Of a stretch of DNA of 64,000 bases, positions 35,561 to 48,230 are shown one piece after another; the stretch's first letter is position 1; each line of letters begins with the position of its first letter. Where the stretch lies: contig JBBBDQ010001688.1 of assembly GCA_037127315.1 (NCBI GenBank), positions 2,760,501 to 2,824,500 on the forward strand, read 5' to 3'. The position numbers were made by a program, and so were the translations under genes. This DNA is from Ascarosepion bandense (Eukaryota; Mollusca; Cephalopoda; Sepiida; Sepiidae). The notes below the pieces were generated by a model. The model saw only the letters and a program-made list of their open reading frames with translations, was not told the origin of the DNA and did not search any database.

Positions 35561-37014
35561 AATGTGTCACAGATGTAAATCTTATTTTTGTAATATTTTT
35601 AAAACTGAGAATTAACTTTTGCTTACAAATGTGTCAATGGGTTAAAAATAGACAATTAACTGAAACTACTGAAAAAGTTGAGATTCCAATCAATTTATAT
35701 TTGAAATACACCAGAGTATTTTGCTTACTGGAAATAGTACATTTAATCATTTAGCTTTCAATTGAAAGTAGTAAAATGAAAAATTTAAGAAAACTTATTT
35801 ATTCTTAAAACTTCACTTTAAAACTTAGGTCACAAAATTGAGTGGAGGTATCTACCCAAATTGTGTAATGAAAGATTTGCCAAAAATAGTGAAATGTTTT
35901 AAGATCCTGGACATATAAATGTAACATGATCTAGCAATCAAGGCATTTTCTGTACATTTCCCTTTTTAAAAAATACCTGCTCTTAATTAAAGTAGTATTT
36001 TTTTTTAAATCGAAATTATGGTCAGATAATTTCATTGGAAATTTTTCAGATTATCTTTATTGAACTTTTTATATGAAATTCATGATTATAAAGAATAAGA
36101 TTTGATTTCTAAATTTAATGCAGAAATTTATAAAAAAATCTAACAAAATAAATTAATTTCTCAGCAGGCTTTTATTATTTTATTAATTGAAATTCTGTTC
36201 CTTTTACATGAACATTCAAAAAATATGTAAATCAGGTTAATTAATGGGGGAAGGGGTCTCAAACGAAAGTCTTCTGTTCCTCTCTTTTTAAAAAAATAAT
36301 GTGTCACAGATGTGAATTTTATTTTTGTACTGTTATTAAAACTGAGAATAAACTTTTGCTTACAAATGTCAAAAATAGATAATTAACTGAAACTACCGAA
36401 AAAGTTGAGATTCCAATCAACATAATTTCTATTTGAAATACACCATTATTTTGCTTAATGAAAATAGTACATTTAATCATTTAGCTTTCAATTAAAGCTA
36501 AAAAGAAAGCTTCACAAAAATTTTATATTCTTAAAAATTTACTTTAAAACTTAGGTTCCAAAATCAAGTAAAGGTACCTACCCAAATTGTGTAACGAAAT
36601 ATTTTCCAAGAAATGTTCTAATAACCTGGACATATAAATTTAACATGGATGATTTTGCAATCCAGACATTTTCTGTACATTTCCCTTTTTAAAACATACT
36701 TGCTCGTAATTAAAGTAGTATTTTTTTAAATCAAAATTATGGTCAGATAATTTCAATGGAAATTTTTCAGATTATCTTTATTGAACTTTTTATAGGAAAT
36801 TCATGATTATAAAGAATAAGATTTGATTTCTAAATTTAATGCAGAAATTTATTAAAAAATCTAACAAAATAAATTAATTTCTCAGCAGGCTTTTATTATT
36901 TTATTAGTTGAAATTCTCTTCCTTTTACATGAAGATTCAAAAAATATGTAAATCAGGTTCATTAATGGGGGAAGGGGTCTCAAATGAAAGTCTTCTGTTC
37001 CTCTCTTGACTAAT
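35561..37014 (+). repeat. 737-bp tandem duplication
   Basis: AATGTGTCAC starts the units at 35561 and 36298. Blocks such as TTAACTGAAACTAC, AATAGTACATTTAATCATTT, ATTTCTCAGCAGGCTTTTAT and GGGGGAAGGGGTCTCAAA recur in the same order in both. No ORF was recognised. Confidence 0.88.
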
Positions 37015-37619
37015 GAAATTCTTCTTACAGGTCCTGACTTTCTGCTTTTTGGACTTTGAGCATTGACAAAAACTAAAAAGCAGCAATAAGCTGAGAGGAA
37101 AAACTAGATAAAAATGAATAGTGAAAGTTATTTATCTAGGAATTTTGCTGATAAATGAATCACAAAGATATCTTGAGTGAACTTCAAACTTCCCTTGAAA
37201 TGTTGTGGTTTTATTCTGTAGAACTGCTATGGGTTTGTATATATGAATCTATGTCATCAAGTCCAGTTTGCACAGTTGGAGTGGCTTAATAAACATAGCA
37301 TCAGCAGCAGCCCTTAATGAGCATATTGTCAGCAGCAGCCCTGAGAATATAAAAACAAGCAAAGCCTTCAGTTAATCTCTTCCTGTTTTTCCTCCTTTCA
37401 AAGTGTATGCTGTCAACATTTCATGCTGAAGCAAAAATGGGCTGTGGACATTTTACACACAGACACACCTACACAGGCAATTTACACTCAAATACATTGT
37501 ATTTTTGTGTATTCAATTTATTTCTTAATAGATATATGAAGACAGTGAGCAACTTACCTGATTAGCTTGTGTAAATAGATGGTGGAATGAGCAGTGGGGA
37601 GCCTTAGAAAAACTGGTAA

Positions 37620-37690
37620 GAGCCTAATCAGGTAGGAAGTTGTAGAGAGCCATGATCCCCTATGTCCTGAAGGGAAGCAGCACATAGAAG
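37620..37690 (+). mobile_element. RTE-like LINE terminal fragment
   Basis: TGTAGAGAGCCATGATCCCC, then TATGTCCTGAAGGGAAGCAG, matches the end of the element at 52750-52800. Only the last codons and tail remain. Confidence 0.6.
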
Positions 37691-38839
37691 AATACCTGTT
37701 AGAACTTTCATAGAATTCATTCTGTCATATTGATTCTAAACTGTGATTGTTAGGATTCACCATTCTTTTTCTATTCTACAGATTCTGCTTATTTATACGT
37801 ACAATTATGCTTTGAGGCATGTCTTTTTTTATTTTGATAACACTGATGAATCTTCCCTTGTTCTAAAAATACCATCTCTCTGTAGAGCAATAAAGATACT
37901 TACACATTTCTCAAGGTGCATTACGAGGTTTTTAAATAAAGTTCATGTCCTTTTATACATGAATAAATTTTCTTTTTGCTTAGCTGTTTAAAGATGCTTG
38001 AATTCCTTAAAAAACATTGTTGATTCTGTAATGTATATGTTAGTTTCATTTTTATTATATTTTGTCAGTCTCTTCCTAGGAAATTAGAACTGATGGGTAA
38101 GCTAGGAAAGAAAGTGCATATTCTCGTTTGTATTTCACCACTTTAAGGGCATTTCTATATCCATGATATAATAACACCTTATTTTATGCTATGTAACTAG
38201 GAAGGACAGAGGGAGCCAGAAATAGTATCAAACCTGGGCAGAGGGGTCTGGGCTAATAAAAATAATTTCTTTGACTCCTGGAAACTAACTGAAGGACTGG
38301 CTACTGTCATCACTATGAAGTGACGTCACTAAACGGTTGTCACATGACCCACATTTCATCATCTCAACCTTTTGTATTCCTACAGAACATTCACGAGCCG
38401 CTACTATAATTAATAGTTACTCTTTATCATACACATGAGTTTATACTTGTATTTAATTTTATTGTTATTTTAGGTTTACAACATATCACAGAATGAGCAT
38501 CATCCTGAAACAGTCATAGAAAGTCAAGAGGTCACAATTTTGGGGTTGTTACTGGCATTCATACTGATAAGTTTATAAAAACTAATAGGCTAGACAGTGT
38601 AATTGACAAGAACAACCAAAAAATACCTTCTCGTAGATATGGAAGTGGTATCGATAAAAATGGACATGTTAAAAAGATGACAAAATAAGTAAATGTTAGG
38701 ATCTTGAAAGTGAAACTGAAAAAATGTGTCACTGTAAAACGAGTATTGTACCTGTAATAGTTGGAGCCATTGTGTATAGTACAGGTGCTGACAAGGAAAC
38801 TGACAAAATCCATGGCTGTCCCTATTAAGAAATTTTTAA

Positions 38840-39210
38840 AATAATGCCATGTAGAAATGTTATCTTCTTAGGAAAGGTGTAGTGACTGGGCGTTTGTATT
38901 TCGAGCATGCCTACCTACAAGGGTAGCTTCCCAATCCCTGTTGCAGATGCTTGTCAAGAAATACTTGAATTTGTATTTTGAAATACTTGTGTTTGTTCAA
39001 TACTCACACAGTAAAGAATGTAAAGAAAAGATTTTTAAAATGACACTGCGTAGAACAGAATCATCTTAGGTGAGTGGTCGTGGCTGGCCACTTGTATTTG
39101 AGTATACTAATCTATTGGGGCAGTTACCTCATCCACGTTGCAGACATTTGCTAAGGCATACTTGCGTTTATTCAACATCCACAGAGTATTATCAATGTAA
39201 AAAGAAATAT
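38840..39210 (+). repeat. degenerate tandem repeat, two units of about 190 bp
   Basis: Both units carry a GTAGAA..TCTTAGG block, a TTGTATTT block, a GTTGCAGA(T/C) block and an A(C)TC(A)CACAG block in the same order. Identity is moderate. Confidence 0.55.
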
Positions 39211-40769
39211 AAACACTGTACATGTATATAAGTATCACGTAACATCATAATTTGTCCAAATAGAATGTATGTATTTATTATGAAACCTTACCCTCAGTCT
39301 CTGGCAATGACTCTGTAAGGGTTTGTAATAATCAGGAGGAGAAATTGCCAAAGGAAACAGGATGCCACATCATGAAATGTTAACATTTGAAAAAATTTCT
39401 GATTCCATATTTAAGAAAAAAAAAAAAAAAAAGAAAAAATTTGATTCCATATTTTTATTGATCCTCTTACAGAATTACACTATATGAAAAACTCAACACA
39501 TTTTTTTTTATTAAATTTCGAAGGCAATTTGAAGAAACTAACAAATTTGTTATAACAAATAAATGTATTTCATCAAATATAAAGGGTGAAAGAAGATTGT
39601 CAGCAGCAAGCAATGTTTGACGAAATTAAAATTGATGATTTAAAAAATTCACAAATATAAATCAGCTTAAAAAGATGTAATGCACAAATGAATTGTTGTC
39701 TTGCTTAGACTGTATTTTGAAATGTTTCTGCTGGAAAGAAATTTGATTACGTGTAGAAAGGATATTTTCTTGTTTGCATGTTCAAGATGTAATTTACAAC
39801 AATAATCACTGAAAAGTTCTGTGAATATTCTGTATGATGAAAAGTTTGTTGAAGAATATTTGGAATGATCAAAGGTTTTTTTTTAATTTCATTTTGGCAG
39901 TTTGAGTTTGTGAGTGAAGTCTCGTATTTTTATTGCCATTATTATTAAACATGAAGTTCAACAGTCAATAGAAGGTAAGAAAACAATAGTAGGAGTTGGA
40001 TTCACAAGTGATTTCCCCATGTGTTGCCAGGTGTGGTTTGCAGTGATGCGGATTCTGTTGGCAGATGGGTTCTCACTGATTGAAGGAACAAATCTGCCAT
40101 TTATATACCTTTCAAAGTGAATCAAAATGCCTCAGCAGAAAAATTATGTCTCATGCACAAATATTTTTTAAATGAAGTAGCCCATCAGATTGCAAGCTTT
40201 AGAAAAATCTAGAAAGCTGGCTAGAGTGTACTTTCCATAAAACTGCACAGAATTTGACTAGTAAAAACAAAGTGATAGGTAAATTGTAATCAAACTGCAA
40301 TTAATAAATTTTCCTATGATAGTTTAGTAGTATGTTTTATCCAATGACATTGCGAGCTTCCATGAAATATGTGAAAGGTGATTTATACAAGTTTTTTGGT
40401 GAGGAATACCGCACACTCTCATTAAATGAATGTTTTATTTTAGTTTTTCTCCATTATCTTACTGTAAATATTTTTGATTTTGACTTTTAAACAATCGATG
40501 TGAGCGAAGGAAAAAGAATGTGTGATGGGACCATGTCCAAGTCATGCTTGAAGTTTTTTTTTTTTTTGTTACATTATGTGGTGTCTGCTTGCTGCTCCCA
40601 TCTGACTGACTGTTTGGATTTTCCGTTTTTATAACCCTTTAGTTTTTCACACTGGAGTACTAACTTTCTCAGTTTTGCAAATTGCTTCCTTTCATTGGTC
40701 AGAAAATTTAACATCTGATTGCAAAATCCGGCTCCGTCTTTCTAGCAGTAAGGGGTCAATCCTTTTTCT

Positions 40770-40830
40770 ATTCTGCAAAATCAGAATTTCACATGTCATT
40801 GTGAATTTTTGTAAAAGTGAAGAAGAGAAG
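40770..40830 (+). repeat. repeat core with inverted partner at 44280-44345
   Basis: Encodes KIRISHVIVNFCKSEE when read in one frame. The reverse complement of 44280-44345 gives KTRISHIIVNFCRSEE. The similarity is clear at DNA level; a protein-coding origin is not established. Confidence 0.55.
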
Positions 40831-41485
40831 AGAGTTGCTTTTAATTGCATTTTCACTACAGGATAATCCAGAACTTAATCAAGTGGAAGAATGGTGATCG
40901 CGAGTAAAGAAAATAATTATCATCCAAGTTCTTTTTCTTATTTAAATTTCATATAATTCTATTCCAGTTACAGCATAGCATATCATCATATAGTGTTTTC
41001 TTTATAAATATATTTAATATTAATGACAAAGTTGGAAAAAATTGTGTGATATGTTTTGGCCTTTAGGATTTAATTGGATGGGATGATTATGCATGAAAGA
41101 GAGAGGAAACAGAAATTTTTAAACTTTTACATTTAGATTTTTTTTAGACCTATATATAGCTAACAAAAACAAAAAAAAAATTACCTTGTTTCATTATTCA
41201 TGTGTAATTTTCTTGTGTTTTTGCTTGCCATATACATCTGTCATAGATCTTAATTTTTATACAGTCAATTACATACTTTCATTAACGTTTGGTATTGTCT
41301 GTTTTTTTTTTGTTTTTTTTTTTATAATCTGTCTGGCAGTATTGTTTTTTTTTATAATCCACCTGTAAGTTTCAATTAAATTTCACCTAAAAATAAATTT
41401 GTTAAATGGAAACAATTTTATAAAAAAAAATCTGCAGAGAGGAAATTGAAAATAACTTATTTTATTTGTATTTGACAAGTAAAAA

Positions 41486-41523
<38 letters not shown>

Positions 41524-43724
41524 TTTGTTAAGTGGAAAACTTAAAGGAAAAATCTTGGTACAGAAAATTAAAAAATTATTTTATTTTTGACAAGTAAATT
41601 CTTGAAGAAGACCAAAAAATAAGAACAGCAAAACCTTTTTCATGTTGTTGGAAACTTGATGTCTTTCAGAGAATTGCGAATGAAACTAAAGGAAAATGAA
41701 AGTAATAAATTTCTTTCACTTTGTACTTTACACTTGAAAAATTTGTCGTATTTCTGTTTATGTGTTAATTAATCAAATGATATTATCTCCTGGTTAGAGA
41801 CTGTAGTGAACAAAACAAGATCTAGATTTAAAATTCAAATGCTCAGCACTGACTCACTGATTTTGTTAGAAATTAAAAAAAAAACTCGAATTTACAAACT
41901 TTGCTTAGCACAAACTCGAATCCTAAACAAAACTCGTGAAATTTCACACGTTGATGCGAACTGTTTTTTTGCCTTATAGAAAACATCTTAAAAACAAAAT
42001 CCAAATACTCTTCAATTCTCAGAAACAAATTCTTTTATGGACCTTTTCACGAACCGACTTGAAGTTTATTCATTGTCCAATGGAAAGGCCAGAATCCCAT
42101 TCAGGAGTGAATTCCCAAATTACCTTTTCAAGACCCACAAACAGAATATAAGATGGGCAAGTTTGCCTGTCACCAGAGAGAAGAGGACGAGCGTAATTAA
42201 CACATCCCTTGACATGTCAAGCGATCATTATTATTATCATTATTTCTCTCCTTCTCCATCACCTCTTTATTCTCACGATTCACCATCTGCCTTTTCTTAT
42301 CCTTGATAACTAACAAAACAGACTGAGCAAGTCCTTCAAAGACATTCCTATACAACGATAATGCTTATACATACATACATTCCTGCCTATGTACACAAAC
42401 TCATTCTTGCAAGGACTATGAACATTTTAACAACCTTGTATCAACCAAAATACATTAATTTTATTTGTAAACAAAAAAAAAAAAAAAAAAAACCTTTGAT
42501 TTTTATGTATATAAATTTTTTGTTTCAATTTACAGTTTGATTTTCTTGTTTTATACCCCTCTTATGGTGGGCTATCTGACTAACAAGACCAAATCAAACT
42601 AACCTGTTTCAACACACATAACTGATAACCCACTATAATACAGTTGTTTTATGAGAAGTTTACAAAAACTAAGTCCAAAAATGTGTCTTGGTCAAGTTGA
42701 GGACTTCTTACGGTATGTCGATATTACAATAATATTTTTTGTAAGAGTCTAAATGTTATTCCAAAAGTTTGTGAAAGTTTTAAATCTATCCTTAAGTGAC
42801 GAGCTGCTTTTGCTGGAAATATCCATGTCTAAATTAAAGTTGGTTTCAGTAAAATTATATCTTTTGTTAGAAAGTTGGAAAAAAAAAAAAAAAAAAAGAA
42901 AAAAAAGAGGGCTTGCCGAACACTAATAATAGGAAATAAAATAAAATAAAAAAAGGAATGGCAAAAATTTACTTATTCATGCATGTTGTTGGAGACTTGA
43001 TATTTTCCAAGAATTATGAATGATGAGGTTCAAAATAAAAAACTATTTTTTGTTTTCACACTAAACAAATTTGTAGCGTCAGATATGTTGGATTTTTGTG
43101 TGTTTGAGAAATTAAGAAAATATGTGCCTCGGTCAAGTTGTCTAGTTGGAAACATGGTAGGTAGATTAATGATGTAAATCTTTTTCTTTACTATTACTAC
43201 TATTGCCTCCTTTTTACAGATGAATATTTTTTATGATTTACTTACTGTTTGGGACAAATATATCCTTCAAAACCATTGCAAATTACTAACTTTTTACCCA
43301 CTCACTGGAATTGTCACATTAGGGAATTATAGAATATCGATATTAATTTTCTACTCCGTCTCCTTTTGTGGGCTTTACCAAAAATGCTTATTTGGGCGCG
43401 CTCTTTAAGCCTATAAAATTAAAAAGGCATGAATATTATCTCTTTTACCATTTACTTCCAAATGTTGTTGCCCATGTGTAAGGTGTCCCTCGGTGGGACA
43501 CAATCATTTTTGTCATCGTCTGTTAACTGAATTCACGCACATCCACACAAACATACACATAGCTAGTTTCAATTTAGTTCTAATCATTCATATCATTACC
43601 GTTTGTTTTAAAATTTAAATTCCTTGTTTTTGTTTTTTTTTTTTGTTTTATTTAGAGGTATTTCCTCTAATTTTTGATTGGCCTCCCTAGGTTTTAAGGA
43701 AAAAGCTTTCTGAAAGCATTTTTT

Positions 43725-43985
43725 TTTAGCTTTAAAGCCAAATGATTTAAATTTACTATTTCCAGTAAGCAAAATACTCTTGGTTTATTTCAAATAGAAA
43801 TTATATTGATTAGAATCTCAAATTTTTGAGAGTTTTTCAGTTAATTGGCCATTTTTGACATATTTCTAAACAAAACTTGACTCAGTTTTAAAAATCTTGC
43901 AAAAATAAAATATACGTCCCTATGACACATTATTTGAGGAAATTTAGTAAATTCTATATTAAAATAATCTGATTTGAAACAAAAA
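43725..43985 (-). repeat. inverted dispersed copy of the 35561-37014 repeat
   Basis: Its reverse complement follows 35510-35770 through AATAATGTGTCA, TTTTTAAAACTGAG, CAATTAACTGAAA and TTTTGCTTACTGGAAATAGT. So the tandem unit belongs to a wider family. Confidence 0.75.
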
Positions 43986-45002
43986 GTAGGGGCTCAATCA
44001 TCTTTATCAAATTGGCCTTGTGACAAACTGAACTGAATTTCTCACAATTTATGATTATAAGAAGGTTGGAAAGAATAAAAGAAACTTTCGTATGTATAAA
44101 TAAATGAAAATTTATTTATCGAATGGCATAACATGAAATTGTATGTAATGAAATTGTTAACTTGTGGAAATGTTCTTTTAAAAGAAATAGTAGTAAAGAG
44201 TTAAATGAATCCAGAGTTTGTTGTAGTAAGGTTTTCGTTCATTTCTTTTGTAGTGGATAAGAAATTGAGAATAAAAAATCAACCTTCTTCACTTCTACAA
44301 AAATTCACAATGATGTGTGAAATCCTGGTTTTTCCCAAATAGATTGATTTTTGACCAATGTGAGCAACTTGAGGACTGGATTCTACTGTGACCATAATCT
44401 GCAAAGTTCTTTTTGATTCTGCTACAATTCTTTTTGTTGGTATTTGTTTTTGTGTTTTCAATGAATCAGACTTTCAAAACCCCATAAATTACTCAGTTTT
44501 TGTGATTATGACGGTTCTGAGGATAAGATTCACTCAAAACACATCAAAGTCCATCAGAAAAACAAATTTAATCTAAATATGTTGTTGAATGTTCTCAAGT
44601 GATGTGGATTCTAGTGTGATTAATCTGCTACAATTCTTTGAGATTCTGTATTGCCAAATACTCAATGTTCGAAAAACAAAAATTAAAACAAAAGTTATTA
44701 TTTCTGGTTGCAGTGTCTATTCTAAAAACCCTAATTTTTATTCATCTTTACTCAGTTTACACAAAAAATAAAAAAAATTCCCAAATTTTATTTATAAAAC
44801 ATGATTGAAAACAGCAGAAAACTTTCAATCCCTCTTCTATTCAATCAATTCAAAGTCCTCACATCCACAGTAGAGAAGGTGGAGTGCTTTGCTTGCAAAT
44901 CCAACTCCACACTTGACTCATCTGGACTACCCACACCCAATTTTCCCACCCAGGACTGAGGATCAACTGACTTATATACATACATACATACATACATACA
45001 CA

Positions 45003-45560
45003 CAGAGTGTCCTTAAAATTTGTGTACACTTTAAAAAAGTTTATAACTTTATTTGTATTTGGGATAGAAATAATTTGTAAAAAGGATTAGAAAGAAGTAA
45101 ATCTATATTTTTAAAGGTTTTATTGAAATTTTATTTAAGTTCTCACATGTCCTCCATCATTAGCAATACAAAGGATAATACGATTTTGCAGTTCACGGAA
45201 AACATTTGCCAACTGATTTACAGTAATGTCTGAAATCAGTTATTTTAGCTTTCAAATCTTCTAATGAACTTGGTTTGGTTGCATACACAATTGTTTTCAC
45301 ATGTCCCAATAAAAAACAGTCTAATGGGGTAAAATCTGGCGAATGTGGAGACCAATAAAATGGTCCACCCCTTCCGATCCATCTGTTAGGAAATTCCTGA
45401 TTTGGAAACTGTCTAACAGTAAAAGCAAAGTGACAAGGAGCTCCATCTTGTTGAAACACTATCTTTCAAGTTTAGTTGTTCAAGCTGCGGAATAAAGTAA
45501 TTCTGCAACATATCTAAATACAAATTTTTTAAAGTGCACACAAACTTTATGGACATCCTG
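45003..45560 (-). mobile_element. internally deleted Tc1/mariner-type transposon
   Basis: Imperfect terminal inverted repeats of about 36 bases: CAGAGTGTCC...AAATTTGTGTACACTTTAA on the left, and on the right the inverse of CAGGATGTCC...AAGTTTGTGTGCACTTTAA. The right flank is TA; the left flank is CA within a (CATA)n run, probably a mutated TA. The minus strand at 45459-45193 encodes MFQQDGAPCHFAF, RWIGRGGPFYWSPHSPDFTP and LDCFLLGHVK, the catalytic-core end of a mariner-type DDE transposase. Only about 90 residues remain, so it is non-autonomous. Confidence 0.82.
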
Positions 45561-45975
45561 TATATAACCTCATCTCTGGTCTAACAATTTCTAAATTTGA
45601 CTCAAATAAGGCAAGTGAAGATGAGGGAATTCTCGTCATCATCCTAAAAAAATTGTGCTCCTGAGCTGCTTTCAGTCCTCTCCAAACTAACTATTGTCTC
45701 ACTGCTTTCTTGCTTGTTGGAAGTACCTGTTTTTAAGAACTCAGAGCCCTCTGACCCCTCTAATTATTGCCCTATTAGCCTTTTTTTTGCAAAGTATTCA
45801 AAGTTATTATCAATGCTCAAATAGTTGGGCATCTCACATTTCAGAACCGTCTCTCTGACAATGTTTTCCACTTGTATTAACTTTCACTGAATATATAAGA
45901 ACAGGAAAGCTCAAGCTGTTGCTCTTGATATCTTGAAAGCATTTGACAGAGTTTAGGTAACATTACATTTGCTGT

Positions 45976-46275
45976 TGTGGTGGAGTGGATATCGGCTTGG
46001 AACGAAAAATCGGGGAGCCGAGTTCGAATTCCGGTTGAATTCACTGCATTCACTTACGCGCAAATACCATTGGGAAAGGTATTAATCCAGCTCTTCCTTC
46101 CAGTTATGGGTTAAATAACAGGACAGATTGGGTTCTATGGCCTTGGCTGGCAACCAGTCTACTGCAGAAAGCAATGGTAACCTACTGAGGGATAAATTTC
46201 TGCCCAGTCAGTCATGTCTCTTTCGAGACATGATCGCCCAAGTGTGTTTCATGTATGGCACTTAACTGACTGACG
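45976..46275 (+). mobile_element. complete tRNA-headed SINE
   Basis: The head has an A box TGGTGGAGTGG (about 45978) and B box AGTTCGAATTCC (46021-46032), the internal RNA polymerase III promoter of tRNA-derived SINEs. The body includes GTTATGGGTTAAATAACAGG, and the tail TTTCGAGACATGATCGCC and ATGGCACTTAACTGACTGA. It is flanked by the 8-bp direct repeat TTTGCTGT (45968-45975 and 46276-46283), dividing a LINE reading segment. Fragments of the same SINE occur at 4573-4690 and 18548-18690. Confidence 0.85.
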
Positions 46276-46330
46276 TTTGCTGTAGTAAACCCTTTTAAAA
46301 ATCTGGTCACTTGCTGACTAAGAAAAAAAA

Positions 46331-46849
46331 AAACAGGACTTTTAAACAAAATTTCAAATGTGTTAGAAAGGATTAAAAAATTTAATATAGAAATAAAAAA
46401 TACTCTGGTCTTTCCTTTTAATAATAATGGGATGAACTTTTTGATAATAAAACTGTTTTTATTAAGTTTAGATCCTTTTAACATGCTGCTTTTTTTCTTT
46501 TTTTTTTTCAGCAAATGAGTGGCAGTACCTTTGTAGATGTCTACAAGACTTCATTCAATATTTTTCTCAATTGGTACAATTAAAACCTTATCCATTCATA
46601 TCTTCACAAACTATCAATACCTGGTAATTAGTACTGCATCATAAATTCATAATCTTAAATAACTACTAACTGCTTACCGTACATGTGTTCAATGTTGTGA
46701 TTGAATCTCAGATTCTGTCACTAATAATCTTGCATAGCCGTATACTTGGATTTGTGGTAAATATGAAAAAAAAAAAAAAAAAAAAAAATCTTTTCTTCAA
46801 TGTTTTCAAATTTGCGAGCCTGTGCAGAAAATTATTAAATAGAAAAAGA
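46331..46849. other. AT-rich interval, nothing recognised
   Basis: Contains homopolymer A/T runs (for example 46768-46788) and no supported exon, RNA or transposon motif. Confidence 0.5.
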
Positions 46850-47190
46850 AATTGTCACTGGGCTAAAGAAAAGACCTAGGCAAAGTTTAGCAAGCCTATA
46901 TGAAAATTTATTTTGACCAATAGAAAAAGGGAGTAGCTTACAAACTGAGAAAAAGTAACAAGCTGATGTCAAATACTTTTCTGATATAAATAGCCAGAGA
47001 AAATGGAATCAAAGGCAAGAAGAGAAGAAAGCAGAGAATAGAGAGGAAGAGTTCCAAACATTTAAATAATGCTTGTGTCAAATTACACACTGATACACTA
47101 TCAGCCTCTAATAAGAGCTAGAGAATTTCAGAGCACTATTGTTTTAAGCTAAGTACCTTAAAAATATGTCTTTATTCATGTTGAATACAA
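46850..47190 (+). repeat. dispersed repeat without Helitron (empty site)
   Basis: Inverse complement of 33625-33654 joined to 34373-34665. The point corresponding to the Helitron insertion lies between 47172 and 47173. Identity is moderate but continuous on both sides of the junction. Confidence 0.75.
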
Positions 47191-48120
47191 CCATATAAAT
47201 TTTCCTTGTTTTGTTAAAAAGAACACGTGTTTCCTTGTCATTACCTCTGCATACTTTACTGGCAACCTACATGTGTGAGGAAACTAAACACAAATCTATT
47301 CTTACAGTCTTCACATAAGTTAAGATGTTTAACAATGAAATGGACATAAATCAAGCATCCACAGAGGCCAGTAAATGTGTACAAAACAGTATCCATCAAA
47401 CCAACCCTGTTAATGAAATCAAATGTGCTTGCTTGTTTCACAATTGTGGAATCACAGTTGAAAATCATGAATATAAAGACTACCATTCTGATATTTTATA
47501 TGTTGACTGCATTACCATCAGAGACAGTATGCAAACTACTACCCAACATTTTACAGTAAAAAAAAATTCTGAAAAACTTTAGGTAATCATAGCTCTGTAT
47601 GAAAAATCAAAGCCAGAGTTGCTAGATAATGTCTTCTTGCACTCTCACAGGCAGACTATTTGTTTATCTAAATGAACTAATGGTGTTAGCTATAAATATT
47701 GGAATGAGCAGTGACATCATACAACACAGAATTCATCCAAGCAATGACAATTAACTTAAGACCAGTCTTAGCAGCACAAACACAAGACTTGCAAAGATGG
47801 CCATTGATCTATTGCTGTATTTTAATCAGCAAAATCTCAACCCCATTCAGCAGGTTCAACCAAAGAAAAAAAACTGCTGTAATCGAAATTAAAAATTCCA
47901 ATCTTCTTTAATTCAGTATCATCTCGACCAAAAACCAAAAATATGCAGGTCACACATCTACTATGCATGCCATATTAGATCTTGTAAACCATAGTGTATG
48001 CAGCCAAATAAAGGAAAGATTAAATTAGAGCCATCCTCACAACCAATTTAACCAGTACGAAAAGAAAAAAAAAATGAAGAATTAGTGGGGGTGGAAGATG
48101 GTGGCTTCCATTTTCCCACC
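47191..48120. other. interval without recognised gene, possible retroelement remnants
   Basis: ORFs of 60-85 residues occur on both strands at 47256-47582 but overlap each other and match no family I recognise. It may be the upstream part of the gypsy relic that begins to be recognisable at about 48135. Confidence 0.35.
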
Positions 48121-48134
48121 ACTACTACATATTT

Positions 48135-48187
48135 AGGAGCCCAGAAAATTTATGTTCATTGTGGGTACTGGAGCAGCCATATCAATT

Positions 48188-48230
<43 letters not shown>

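Larger units (their letters stand above)
37700..44810. other. long AT-rich interval without recognised genes
   Basis: Contains a degenerate direct repeat (38840-39210), a (TA)n run (41490-41521), A runs (42473-42491, 42879-42896), weakly similar blocks at 41640 and 42980 (GTTGTTGGAAACTTGATG type) and inverted copies of other repeats (listed separately). No splice-consistent exon or domain was recognised. Confidence 0.55.
44815..46330 (+). mobile_element. LINE RT relic carrying nested mariner and SINE insertions
   Basis: Same family as 16740-17925. After removing the two insertions, the sequence reads through a KASEDEGILVIIL-type block (45605), PSDPSNYCPISLF-like sequence (45750), and KAQAVALDILKAFDRV (about 45910). 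Past the SINE it continues with LLSKPF-like sequence and TGGTCACTTGC. Multiple stops. Confidence 0.75.

Noticed and set aside
45973..46034. Possible functional tRNA gene (A and B boxes)
   Set aside because: The sequence continues into a SINE body and tail with target duplication, and no complete cloverleaf with a convincing acceptor stem was found.
47256..47486. Minus-strand ORF ending in a CEDCKNRF motif, faintly like the end of a hAT/P-type transposase
   Set aside because: One weak motif only; the plus strand carries an equally long ORF and no other domain supports it.
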